Shown piece by piece: positions 8,364 through 16,233 of a stretch of DNA of 64,000 nt. How positions within the stretch are numbered: position 1 is the first letter of the stretch; every line of letters starts with the position of its first letter. This stretch comes from Pseudomonas tritici (lineage in GTDB: Bacteria > Pseudomonadota > Gammaproteobacteria > Pseudomonadales > Pseudomonadaceae), in contig NZ_CP077084.1 in NCBI RefSeq assembly GCF_014268275.3, positions 3,100,001 through 3,164,000 of the forward strand, in the 5' to 3' direction. The notes under the pieces are model-generated. The model had not been told where the DNA came from, searched no databases, and saw only the letters and a list, made by a program, of their open reading frames with translations. The translations under genes were made by a program, and so were the position numbers.

Positions 8364-11300
8364 TTATCCGGCGGTTATGTGGGAAGTTTCGACAGCTTTC
8401 GTCTTCTCTCGCCCAAGCACCAAACTGCACAGCGCCGGCAAAAACAACAGCGTCAACACCGTCCCCACCAACACTCCGCCAATCAGCACAAAGGCCAGGG
8501 ACGACCAGAACACCGACAACGTCAGCGGAATAAACGCCAACGCCGCCGCCAATGCGGTCAAAATCACCGGCCTGGCGCGGCGCACCGTGGCTTCGATGAT
8601 CGCCTCGCGAATCGGCATGCCGTGGTCCTGGTTCTGACGGATCTGGTCGGTAAAAATCAGCGTGTTACGCATCAGGATCCCGCCAATCCCGATCAAACCC
8701 AGGATCGCGTTGAACCCGAACGGCTGGTTGAACAGCAGCAAGGTCGGCACCGCACCGATCAATCCCAGCGGCGCGGTAGCGAAGACCATGAACATCACGC
8801 CGAATGAGCGCACCTGAAACATGATCACCGTGAGGGTCAGCAAAATCATGATCGGGAACAGCGCAGCCAGGGCGACGTTGGCCTTGGCGCTTTCTTCGAC
8901 CGGGCCGCCGATGTCGATCTGGTAACCGGCGGGCAATTTCGCGATCAGCGGTTGCAGGTCTTTGTAGACGGCCATTTCCACGTCGGGCGGTTGCACGCCG
9001 TCGATGATGTCGGCGCGTACTTCCACGGTGGTCGCGCGGTCGCGGCGCTTTAGGATCGGTTCTTCCATCACCGCCTGGAAATGCCCGACCTGGGCCAGCG
9101 GTACCGAGGTGCCGGCGCTGTTGGTCAGGGTCATGTTGTTGAGGTTGCCGAGGTTCTCGCGCTGGCTGCCCTGGGCGCGCGCAACCACGGACACCGTGCG
9201 GTTGCCTTCGCGCACTTCGGTGATGGGGTTGCCGCTGAGCAAGGCATTGAGCTGGGATTTGACCTCGTTGGGGGTGAAGCCGAGCAGGCGCAGGCGGTCC
9301 TGATCCAGTACCAGGCGATAGCCGCTGGTGCGCTCGCCCCAATCAAGGAAGGCGTCCTTGGTCATCTTGTTAGCTGCGACGACCTTGCGCACGTCTTCGG
9401 ACACGCCGCGCAGTACGTCCAGATTCGGACCTGAAACACGGAACACCACCGGGAACGGGACGGGCGGGCCGAACAGCAGTTGCGTCACGCGGACCCGCGC
9501 CGAGGGAAACTCACCGGCGGCAATTCGCTCGCGCATGCGCACTTTCAATGCGTCGCGGGCATGAGAGTCCGGGGTCTGAACGATCAGTTTGGCAAACGCC
9601 GGATCGGGTAACTCGGGGTTCAGCGACAGGAAAAAGCGTGGCGCACCGCCGCCGACATAGGTATCTACCATTGTGGTTTGCGGCTCTTGCAGCAGCGCTT
9701 TTTCCAACTGTGCGGCCACCGCCTCGGTGCTTTTGAAGGCACTGCCGGGCGGCATGTACACCTCGAGGATCAGCTCGGAACGGTCGGAGTTGGGGAAAAA
9801 CTGCTTCTTCACCACACCCATGCCCAGCCCGCACAGCACAAACGCGGCCACCACCAATCCGGTTACCAGCCAGCGCTGACGCACGCAGGCTTCGACCAAA
9901 CCCCGTAGTTTCTGGTAATAGCGTCCGGCGTAAATCGCGTCGTGGCCGCCGGGCACCGGTTTGATCTGCGGCAGCAGCTTTACGCCCAGATACGGCGTGA
10001 ACACCACCGCCACCAACCAGGACGAAATCAACGCAAAGCCGACGATCCAGAAGATATTGCCGGCATATTCCCCGGCACCCGAGCGCGCAAAACCCACCGG
10101 CAGGAAGCCAATAATCGTGACCAACGTCCCGGTCAGCATCGGTGCGGCCGTAGAGCTCCAGGCAAAAGTAGCGGCATGAATGCGGTCGAAGCCTTCCTCA
10201 AGCTTCACCACCATCATCTCGATGGCGATGATCGCGTCATCCACCAGCAAACCCAGGGAAATGATCAGTGCGCCCAGGGTGATGCGGTCGAATTCGCGCC
10301 CGGTGAGCAGCATGATCACAAACACCACCGACAAGGTCAGCGGCACCGCTGCCGCCACCACCAGGCCCACCCGAAAGCCCAGTGCCAACAGACTGATCAG
10401 CATCACCACCGCCAGGGCGACGAAGAATTTCAGCATGAATTCATTGACTGCCAGGCTGATGTTTTTTGCCTGGTCCGAGACTTTGGCGAAATTCACGCCC
10501 AAGGGCAGGTCGGCCTGGATTTTGGCCTCCTGGGCCTTAAGGCTTTTGTCCAGTTCCAGGCCGTTCCAGTGCTTCTCCATGATCACGCCGAGCATCAACG
10601 CCGGGTCGCCCTGGTGGCGAATGCGGTAGCTGGGCGGGTCTTCATAGCCACGGCTGACGGTGGCCACATCGGCGATGCGCAACACGCGGCCATTGACTTC
10701 CAGCGGTACGTTTTCGATCAGCGACAGGCTGTCGAAAGCCCCGTCGATACGAATATACGCGCGGGCGCCGGCGGTCTCGACAAAGCCCGAGGGCGCTACC
10801 GCGTTCTGCGCGGCGAGGGCGGCAAAGATCTGGTCCGGCTTGATGCCCAGGGTCGCCAGGCGCTCATAGGAAAACTCGACAAACACGCGCTGCGCTTGCT
10901 CGCCGAGGATATTGACCTTCTTCACCCCCGGCAGGTTAAGGAAGCCCTGGCGCAGTTCTTCGGCCATCTGCACTTGTTGCCGATGCGGCAAATGCTCGGC
11001 CTCCAGGGCATACAACGCGAAGTACACATCGGAATATTCGTCGTTGAAGAACGGCCCGATCACGCCGTTGGGCAATCGCGCCGCTTCATCGCTGAGCTTT
11101 TTGCGGGTCTGGTAGAACAGGTCCGGGACGTCGCTGGGGCGCGCGGATTCCTTATAGGTCATGCGCATCGATACAAAGCCCGGTTGGGCGATGGTCTCGA
11201 CACGGTCGTAGTAGTCCAGTTCCTGCAAGCGTTTTTCCAGGCGGTCGGCCACCTGTTCCTGCATTTCCTGCGCCGTCGCGCCGGGCCAGGCGGCGGTGAT

Positions 11301-11447
11301 GGTCATCACCTTGACCGTGAACAACGGGTCTTCGGCGCGTCCCAGCTTGCCGAACGAGAAGACCCCGGCCGCAAGGATCGCAATGATCAAAAACAGCGTG
11401 ACCGCGCGGTGTTTGACCGCCAGTTCGGAGAGGTTGATGCCGCGCAT
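8364..11447 (-). CDS. RND efflux permease (AcrB/TriC-like)
   Basis: 1027 residues, with the usual two halves of six membrane helices and large periplasmic loops after helices 1 and 7. The proton-relay Asp pair is present (GLLVDDAIIAIEM in helix 4). As a tripartite pump inner-membrane subunit it would export drugs or other small hydrophobic molecules using the proton gradient. It starts 2 bases after the adaptor stop, so the two are one operon. No outer-membrane channel gene is nearby, so it presumably borrows one. The exact pump name cannot be fixed from sequence reading. Confidence 0.93.
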   Translation of the reverse strand: MRGINLSELAVKHRAVTLFLIIAILAAGVFSFGKLGRAEDPLFTVKVMTITAAWPGATAQEMQEQVADRLEKRLQELDYYDRVETIAQPGFVSMRMTYKESARPSDVPDLFYQTRKKLSDEAARLPNGVIGPFFNDEYSDVYFALYALEAEHLPHRQQVQMAEELRQGFLNLPGVKKVNILGEQAQRVFVEFSYERLATLGIKPDQIFAALAAQNAVAPSGFVETAGARAYIRIDGAFDSLSLIENVPLEVNGRVLRIADVATVSRGYEDPPSYRIRHQGDPALMLGVIMEKHWNGLELDKSLKAQEAKIQADLPLGVNFAKVSDQAKNISLAVNEFMLKFFVALAVVMLISLLALGFRVGLVVAAAVPLTLSVVFVIMLLTGREFDRITLGALIISLGLLVDDAIIAIEMMVVKLEEGFDRIHAATFAWSSTAAPMLTGTLVTIIGFLPVGFARSGAGEYAGNIFWIVGFALISSWLVAVVFTPYLGVKLLPQIKPVPGGHDAIYAGRYYQKLRGLVEACVRQRWLVTGLVVAAFVLCGLGMGVVKKQFFPNSDRSELILEVYMPPGSAFKSTEAVAAQLEKALLQEPQTTMVDTYVGGGAPRFFLSLNPELPDPAFAKLIVQTPDSHARDALKVRMRERIAAGEFPSARVRVTQLLFGPPVPFPVVFRVSGPNLDVLRGVSEDVRKVVAANKMTKDAFLDWGERTSGYRLVLDQDRLRLLGFTPNEVKSQLNALLSGNPITEVREGNRTVSVVARAQGSQRENLGNLNNMTLTNSAGTSVPLAQVGHFQAVMEEPILKRRDRATTVEVRADIIDGVQPPDVEMAVYKDLQPLIAKLPAGYQIDIGGPVEESAKANVALAALFPIMILLTLTVIMFQVRSFGVMFMVFATAPLGLIGAVPTLLLFNQPFGFNAILGLIGIGGILMRNTLIFTDQIRQNQDHGMPIREAIIEATVRRARPVILTALAAALAFIPLTLSVFWSSLAFVLIGGVLVGTVLTLLFLPALCSLVLGREKTKAVETSHITAG

Positions 11448-11449
11448 AC

Positions 11450-12556
11450 TCAGTTGTCCTGTTTGCGGTTGAGGGCCAGCACTTGCGCAGGCAGCAGGCG
11501 CACCGCGTCACCGCTGTGCAGCAGGTGCGCGCCGAGGGCGACGATGATCTGGCCGGGCGTCACGCCGCTGTCGAGCAGGGCGTCTTCCTGGCCAAGACTG
11601 GCGACTTTCACCGGCGCGAAGCTGACCTTGTCATCCGCGCCGATCAGCCATACGCCAGTGCCTTGTCCCGAATCCTGCAGCGCGCCGATGGGCACCCGGG
11701 TTTGCTGCGCCTGCCCGTTGCCTTGCAGGCGCACGGTGATGGTGGAGCCGAGCGCAAACCGGTCGACGGCGCCATGCAGTACATAACGCGCGCGGTAGGT
11801 GCGGGTGACCGGGTCTGCGCTGGCGGACAGTTCGCGCAGGGTGGCGGTCACCGCCTGGTCCGGGGAGCCGAAGGGAGAGGCCAGGGCTTTCTGTGAAGCC
11901 TGGGCGCGGCTGTTTTCCGGCAGGTTGACGATGGCTTCGCGGGCGCCGTCATGGGCCAGCCGCGCGACGATCTGCCCTTCGACCACCACCTGTCCTCGGT
12001 CCGCTCGTACGTCGGTGATGATGCCGTCGCCATCCGCCTTGAGCACTGAATAGGTGCGGCGGTTTTCGATCTGGCTGGCGTCGGATTGCGCCGCGGCCAG
12101 TTCCGCTTCAGCGACGCGCAGGTTGGTCGCCGATTGGTCGAAGATCTGCCGCGATACCGCACCGGTACTGGCCAGGCGCTGGTAGCGGTTTTCATCGTCG
12201 CGGCGCTGGCGAAGTTGCGCCTGGGCGGCGTTGACGCGGTTTTTAGCCGAGCGCAGGGCCAGTTCGAAGTCACCGATGTCCAGCACCAGCAGGGTATCGC
12301 CACGGGACACGTGCTGGCCCGGATCGACCTTGCGCTCGATAACCTTGCCACTGACCCGAAAGCCCAAGTCGCTTTCGGTACGTGCTGCCACCACACCGGT
12401 ATAGGCGCTTTGCTGGGTGCCGGCGGCTTCGACTTTGGCGGCCAGGACCGGGCGCGGCTGAGGCACTTCAGCAGCCGTGTCGGCCTGGCTGTTACAGCCA
12501 CTGAGGATGATCAATAGCGCCAGGGGCGTGAGAAGACGCAGGGGGAGAGGGTGCAT
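11450..12556 (-). CDS. RND membrane-fusion (adaptor) lipoprotein
   Basis: 368 residues from the ATG at 12556, chosen because GGAG precedes it and the protein then starts with a lipoprotein signal ending LIILSGC (lipobox, acylated Cys near residue 20). Biotinyl-lipoyl-like and coiled-coil hairpin parts follow (GKVIERKVDPGQHVSRGD, then the AQAQLRQRRDDENRYQRL region) and a beta-barrel end. It links the RND permease to an outer-membrane channel. An upstream in-frame start at 12598 would add 14 residues before the signal and falls inside the operator palindrome. Confidence 0.92.
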   Translation of the reverse strand: MHPLPLRLLTPLALLIILSGCNSQADTAAEVPQPRPVLAAKVEAAGTQQSAYTGVVAARTESDLGFRVSGKVIERKVDPGQHVSRGDTLLVLDIGDFELALRSAKNRVNAAQAQLRQRRDDENRYQRLASTGAVSRQIFDQSATNLRVAEAELAAAQSDASQIENRRTYSVLKADGDGIITDVRADRGQVVVEGQIVARLAHDGAREAIVNLPENSRAQASQKALASPFGSPDQAVTATLRELSASADPVTRTYRARYVLHGAVDRFALGSTITVRLQGNGQAQQTRVPIGALQDSGQGTGVWLIGADDKVSFAPVKVASLGQEDALLDSGVTPGQIIVALGAHLLHSGDAVRLLPAQVLALNRKQDN

Positions 12557-12587
12557 GGCGGGCTCCGGGGTAACCATAGGGCAAAAA

Positions 12588-12630
12588 ATTATGGACATAA
12601 TTTTTCGCTCATATTATGGTCGAAATATAA
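12588..12630. promoter_or_regulatory. Divergent promoter/operator between RND and MFS pumps
   Basis: A perfect 6+6 inverted repeat, ATTATGGACATAAT, lies at 12588-12601. A related site beginning ATTATGGTC follows 25 bases further on (12613), inside the imperfect palindrome atattatggtcgaaatat. The block is very AT-rich in a GC-rich region and sits between the two divergent start codons. A dimeric repressor (TetR or MarR type) is inferred. No regulator gene is adjacent. Confidence 0.6.
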
Positions 12631-12648
12631 ATTAATCCAGCCCCCCGG

Positions 12649-13863
12649 ATGCCTCGCATGACAAACGCCCCGGTCCCACCGCGCAGCTTGTTGTTTTTAC
12701 TGGTGGCCCTGACGGCACTGGGTGAGGTTTCGACCCAATTGATCATCCCCGGCCTGGGGGCCATCGAACAGGCATTGGCAGCGCCAACGGGGTCGGCACT
12801 GATGTCACTGTCCGCATTTGTCGCCGCTTTCGGCCTCGGGCAACTGCTGTTCGGCCCGCTGTCGGACCGCATTGGCCGGCGCCCGGTGCTGATCGGCGGC
12901 CTGGTGCTGTATGTGCTGGCCACCTTGTCGATGTTGCTGGTCCACGACATTCATCAGTTCATCGCCGCCCGCGTGCTGCAAGGCCTGGGCGCCTGCGCCG
13001 CGTTGGTTTTGGCGCGCACGGTGGTGCGTGATGTGTGGAAGGCCGAAGCCGGCCCGGCCCTGGCGCTGACCATGATCGGCATGCTCTACGCCATTGTGGT
13101 GGCCCCGATGGTGGGGGGCCTGCTGATTAAATTGTTTGGCTGGCACGCGCCGATCCTCCTGGCGCTGGCGATTGGCAGCGTGGTGCTGCTGTTGGCCTTG
13201 CTGTTCTTCCGTGAGAGCAACCACTACCTCGATCCCAAGGCCGCCCATTGGCGCACCCTCGGCGGTCAATACCTGGATCTGCTCAAGGGCCGCCAATACC
13301 GCGCATTCGCCGTGGCCCTGGCGTGTACCTATGGCGCCATGTTTGCGGTGATCGCCGGTTCATCCGCGGTGTTTATCAACTTGCTGGGCTTCAGCAGCCT
13401 TGAATACGGCATCAATTTCGGCCTGATCGTGTCGATGCTGATCGTGGGTTCCACCTACACCCGACGCAACATCATGCGCCTGGGCCCGCAGCGGATTGTG
13501 GCGATGGGCGTGACAATGGTGGCCATTGGCGGGGTGTCGGCGCTGGTCATCTATGCGCTGTTCGGCCTGTCGGTCCTCGGCCTGGACATCCCGATTGCCC
13601 TGGTCACCCTCGGTGGCGGCCTAGTATTACCGGGCTCGGTCACGGGCGGGGTTATGCCCAACGCGCATCGCGCGGGTTTGGCTGCTGGCTTGATGGGGTT
13701 TGCGCAGATGTTCGGTGCGACCTGCAGCGGTGTGTTGTTGAGCCAATTGCGCGATGGCAGTGCCGCGCCGATGATCATTATCCAGGCGTGCTTTGCGGTG
13801 GCGGCATTCGTCGCGTTTCACCTGCTGCGTCAGCGCCAGGCCAAGGGATTGTCCTATACATAG
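12649..13863 (+). CDS. MFS drug-resistance transporter, Bcr/CflA type
   Basis: 404 residues with 12 predicted membrane helices. The MFS signature between helices 2 and 3 is clear (GPLSDRIGRRPVLIGG), and helix 4 begins RVLQGLGACAALVLART as in Bcr/CflA proton-driven multidrug exporters. It is transcribed divergently from the RND pump and shares its control region. An ATG nine bases downstream (12658) is an alternative start. Substrate unknown. Confidence 0.9.
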   Translation: MPRMTNAPVPPRSLLFLLVALTALGEVSTQLIIPGLGAIEQALAAPTGSALMSLSAFVAAFGLGQLLFGPLSDRIGRRPVLIGGLVLYVLATLSMLLVHDIHQFIAARVLQGLGACAALVLARTVVRDVWKAEAGPALALTMIGMLYAIVVAPMVGGLLIKLFGWHAPILLALAIGSVVLLLALLFFRESNHYLDPKAAHWRTLGGQYLDLLKGRQYRAFAVALACTYGAMFAVIAGSSAVFINLLGFSSLEYGINFGLIVSMLIVGSTYTRRNIMRLGPQRIVAMGVTMVAIGGVSALVIYALFGLSVLGLDIPIALVTLGGGLVLPGSVTGGVMPNAHRAGLAAGLMGFAQMFGATCSGVLLSQLRDGSAAPMIIIQACFAVAAFVAFHLLRQRQAKGLSYT

Positions 13864-13939
13864 GACGAACAAGGTCGCTTTTGCCGGCTAGTCTTCAAGC
13901 GTTGGCAGACTTATGGTGTAGGCACTTTGGAGGTACACC

Positions 13940-14806
13940 ATGAAAAAACTTATCGGCATCTACACCAGCCCCCGCGCCCATTGGGTCGGCGACGGCTTTC
14001 CGGTACGCACACTGTTTTCCTACGACAGCATGGGCAAGCACATCAGCCCATTCCTGTTGCTGGACCACGCCGGCCCGGCTGATTTCACCCCGACTGAACA
14101 ACGTCGCGGCGTCGGCCAACACCCCCATCGCGGTTTTGAAACCGTGACCATCGTCTACGACGGTGAGGTCGAACACCGCGATTCCACCGGCGCCGGCGGC
14201 AAAATCGGCCCGGGCGACGTGCAATGGATGACCGCCGCCAAAGGCATTCTCCACGAGGAGTTCCACTCCGAAGCCTTCGCCCGCAGCGGCGGTGCGCTGG
14301 AGATGGTGCAACTGTGGGTCAACCTGCCGGCCAAGGACAAAATGGCCGACGCCGGTTACCAGACCATTGTCGACGGCGACATCCCGGTATTGCCACTGGC
14401 CAACGACGCCGGGCAACTGCGCCTGATCGCCGGTGAATTCGCCGGCAGCCATGGCCCGGCCCGCACCTTCACGCCGATAGACGTGTGGGACGTTCGCCTC
14501 AACGCCGCCAAGCCAGTCACCCTGGACCTGCATGAAGGACGCAACACTGCACTGGTAATTCTGCGTGGCACGGTGCTGGTCAATGGCGAGGAGGTAGCGC
14601 GTCAAGGGCAATTGGCGTTGTTCGAGCGCGCTGGCAGCCAGCTCAGCCTGGAGGCCAGCGACGACGCCAAGGTCTTGCTGCTGAGTGGCGAGCCTATCGA
14701 CGAGCCGATCGTGGGGCATGGGCCGTTTGTGATGAATACCGAGCAGGAGATTCATCAGGCGTTTGCTGATTTCCACGCAGGCAAGTTCGGGCAGATGCAC
14801 GCCTAG
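13940..14806 (+). CDS. Pirin-family bicupin protein
   Basis: 288 residues, preceded by GGAGG. The N-terminal cupin holds the pirin metal motif: His residues in GVGQHPHRGFETVT, plus HEEFHSE further on. The C-terminal cupin covers about 150-285. Pirins bind Fe and some, such as YhhW, act as quercetin dioxygenases; which applies here is unknown. It is a single gene, followed by the REP that the IS110 element split. Confidence 0.9.
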   Translation: MKKLIGIYTSPRAHWVGDGFPVRTLFSYDSMGKHISPFLLLDHAGPADFTPTEQRRGVGQHPHRGFETVTIVYDGEVEHRDSTGAGGKIGPGDVQWMTAAKGILHEEFHSEAFARSGGALEMVQLWVNLPAKDKMADAGYQTIVDGDIPVLPLANDAGQLRLIAGEFAGSHGPARTFTPIDVWDVRLNAAKPVTLDLHEGRNTALVILRGTVLVNGEEVARQGQLALFERAGSQLSLEASDDAKVLLLSGEPIDEPIVGHGPFVMNTEQEIHQAFADFHAGKFGQMHA

Positions 14807-14824
14807 GGAGCGACCACAGCTCTA

Positions 14825-14908
14825 ATGTGGGAGCGGGCTTGCTCGCGAATGCGGAGGATCAGTCAAAGATATTCCAACTGAACCACCGCATTCGCGAGCA
14901 AGCCCGCT
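14825..14908. repeat. REPIN (family A), right arm interrupted by IS110
   Basis: The left arm reads tgtgggagcgggcttgctcg. The right arm, ccgcattcgcgagcaagccc then gct, stops at 14908. Its missing end, cccaca, resumes at 16157 beyond the insertion. Joining the two sides restores a normal REP arm, so the element entered this palindrome between its CT and CCC. Confidence 0.88.
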
Positions 14909-14929
14909 TGTGTCTTGAACCAGGCTTAA

Positions 14930-15100
14930 ACTGAAGGTGAGAGCGGTGAGTGACAAGCTGAATGCCCGAAGTGCTTAAAGCACGTGTGGGAGCCCATGCT
15001 GTCACTCACCTCTCCACTCTGGTCATTGAGCCCGAACAGTTGAACGAGCCCACCTCGAACAGTTACAAGCGTGGGCCAAGCCAGAGCGCTCTCACCTTGA
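14930..15100 (+). ncRNA. Predicted bridge RNA of the IS110 element
   Basis: A 12-bp perfect closing stem (14934-14945 with 15087-15098) encloses two internal-loop hairpins. Hairpin 1 has an 11-bp stem (14945-14955 with 15000-15010) and a GTGC/GCAC tip. Its loop strands carry GCCCG (14964-14968), identical to the left REP flank, and TGTGGGAGC (14985-14993), complementary to GCTCCCACA across the right junction. Hairpin 2 has a GCCC/GGGC base and a CGAG/CTCG tip. Its strands carry ACAGTTG (15036-15042), identical to the element's right end, and ACAAGC (15065-15070), complementary to GCTTGT at the joined ends. This is the target-loop and donor-loop layout of known bridge RNAs. The exact RNA ends are guesses. 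Confidence 0.8.
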
Positions 15101-15118
15101 GTGTAAGAGGATTTGGCT

Positions 15119-16051
15119 ATGTTTTCCTATCCAGCAGGTATTGATGTCTCCAGCGGTAGCCTCGAGATTCGGGTTGATCAACTGGATGTAGCGATGAGTT
15201 GTTCCAATTCGCAGAGTGATTTTCCTGGGTTAATTGGATGGCTAACCCTGCATCGCGTGGGTCGAGTGTTGCTGGAGGCCACTGGCGGTTACGAGCGCAA
15301 AGTCATGAAAGCGCTTCAAGCTGCGGGCTTTGAAGTCATACGGATCAACCCTTGCCGAGCCAAAAGCTTTGCCCGGGCTATGGGGCAACAAGCCAAAACC
15401 GATCCGATAGATGCACGCCTTCTTGCGCAGTTCGCAGCGGTCATCAAATCGCCCGATAGCCGGGTTACCAGCGCCGAGCAGGATGATTTGCGCGCCCTAG
15501 TCCAACAGCGAGAGCACTTTGTTCAGCAAAGAGATGACGACAAACGGCGGCTTAAAACGGCCTCCTCTGACGTGGTCAAGCCTGCGCTGCAGAGTCATAT
15601 CGACTATTTGCAAAAAGTGCTGAAGGAGCTGGAAAGCCTGATCCGCCAAAGTACAGAACGTCTGGATCGTAAAAAAGTAGCCCTTCTGTGCTCAGTCAAA
15701 GGCATAGGACTTGTTACAGCGGCCAGCTTGATGTCCTATCTTCCGGAGCTAGGCGAGGTGGGTAGACATCAGATTGCAGCATTGAGCGGCACTGCGCCCT
15801 ACAACGACGATAGCGGCAAGCACAAAGGCAAGCGTCATATCAGCGGCGGCAGGTTCGCCGCGAGGCGCTCACTGTATATGGCCTGTTGGTCAGTGATCCG
15901 GTTTCAGCCTGAGTTTGCCGCGCGATATAAGGCGCTGCGCGAGAAAGGAAAATGCGCCAAAGTGGCACTCATCGCGTGTATGCGTGTTTTGCTGGTACGC
16001 CTAAACGCAATGATCCGTGATGGATCTGAATGGAAAGAGCACGCCGCCTAA
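15119..16051 (+). CDS. IS110-family transposase (DEDD recombinase)
   Basis: 310 residues from the ATG at 15119, with aagagg just upstream. The N-terminal RuvC-like DEDD domain shows Asp in AGIDVSSG, Glu in LLEATGGYE, and the Asp pair in KTDPIDARLLA. A coiled coil follows (about 115-185). The C-terminal Transposase_20 domain contains KGIGLVTAASLM and the HISGGRFAARR region, which holds the serine expected to attack DNA in this family. All key residues are present and the frame is unbroken, so the element may be active. A TTG two codons upstream is also in frame. Confidence 0.95.
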   Translation: MFSYPAGIDVSSGSLEIRVDQLDVAMSCSNSQSDFPGLIGWLTLHRVGRVLLEATGGYERKVMKALQAAGFEVIRINPCRAKSFARAMGQQAKTDPIDARLLAQFAAVIKSPDSRVTSAEQDDLRALVQQREHFVQQRDDDKRRLKTASSDVVKPALQSHIDYLQKVLKELESLIRQSTERLDRKKVALLCSVKGIGLVTAASLMSYLPELGEVGRHQIAALSGTAPYNDDSGKHKGKRHISGGRFAARRSLYMACWSVIRFQPEFAARYKALREKGKCAKVALIACMRVLLVRLNAMIRDGSEWKEHAA

Positions 16052-16233
16052 AATCCTGCGGTAGCTATTTCCTAAAGCAGTTACACGGAGTACAGCCGTG
16101 GGAGCGTTGCCGCCTCTGGAAAAAATGGCTTGATGAAAACCATCAAGACAGTTGCTCCCACATTTTGTCCTGCGCTATACCCCATCTCTTCATTTCATGC
16201 GATCTTCCCGTCATTCGCCCTGGAGTCGCCTGG

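Larger units (their letters stand above)
14909..16156 (+). mobile_element. IS110-family insertion sequence, intact, in a REP target
   Basis: About 1248 bp. The flanking REP is cut at a CT dinucleotide (14907-14908), which recurs at the right end (16155-16156), so either copy can be the shared core. Perfect 8-bp subterminal inverted repeats TGTCTTGA (14911-14918) and TCAAGACA (16143-16150) lie close to both ends. The element has a 210-bp non-coding left end with strong RNA-like folding, the DEDD transposase, and a 105-bp right end. Insertion into REPs is documented for several IS110-family elements, such as IS621. Confidence 0.88.

Noticed and set aside
9942..11786. 614-residue open frame on the plus strand opposite the RND genes
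   Set aside because: His/Gln/Arg-rich composition and no recognisable domain; it is the antisense shadow of a clear RND permease and adaptor.
16030..16233. Upstream extension of the MscS-like frame into the IS element
   Set aside because: It crosses the IS right end and REP remnant; the start at 16234 has a good ribosome site and the normal N-terminus.
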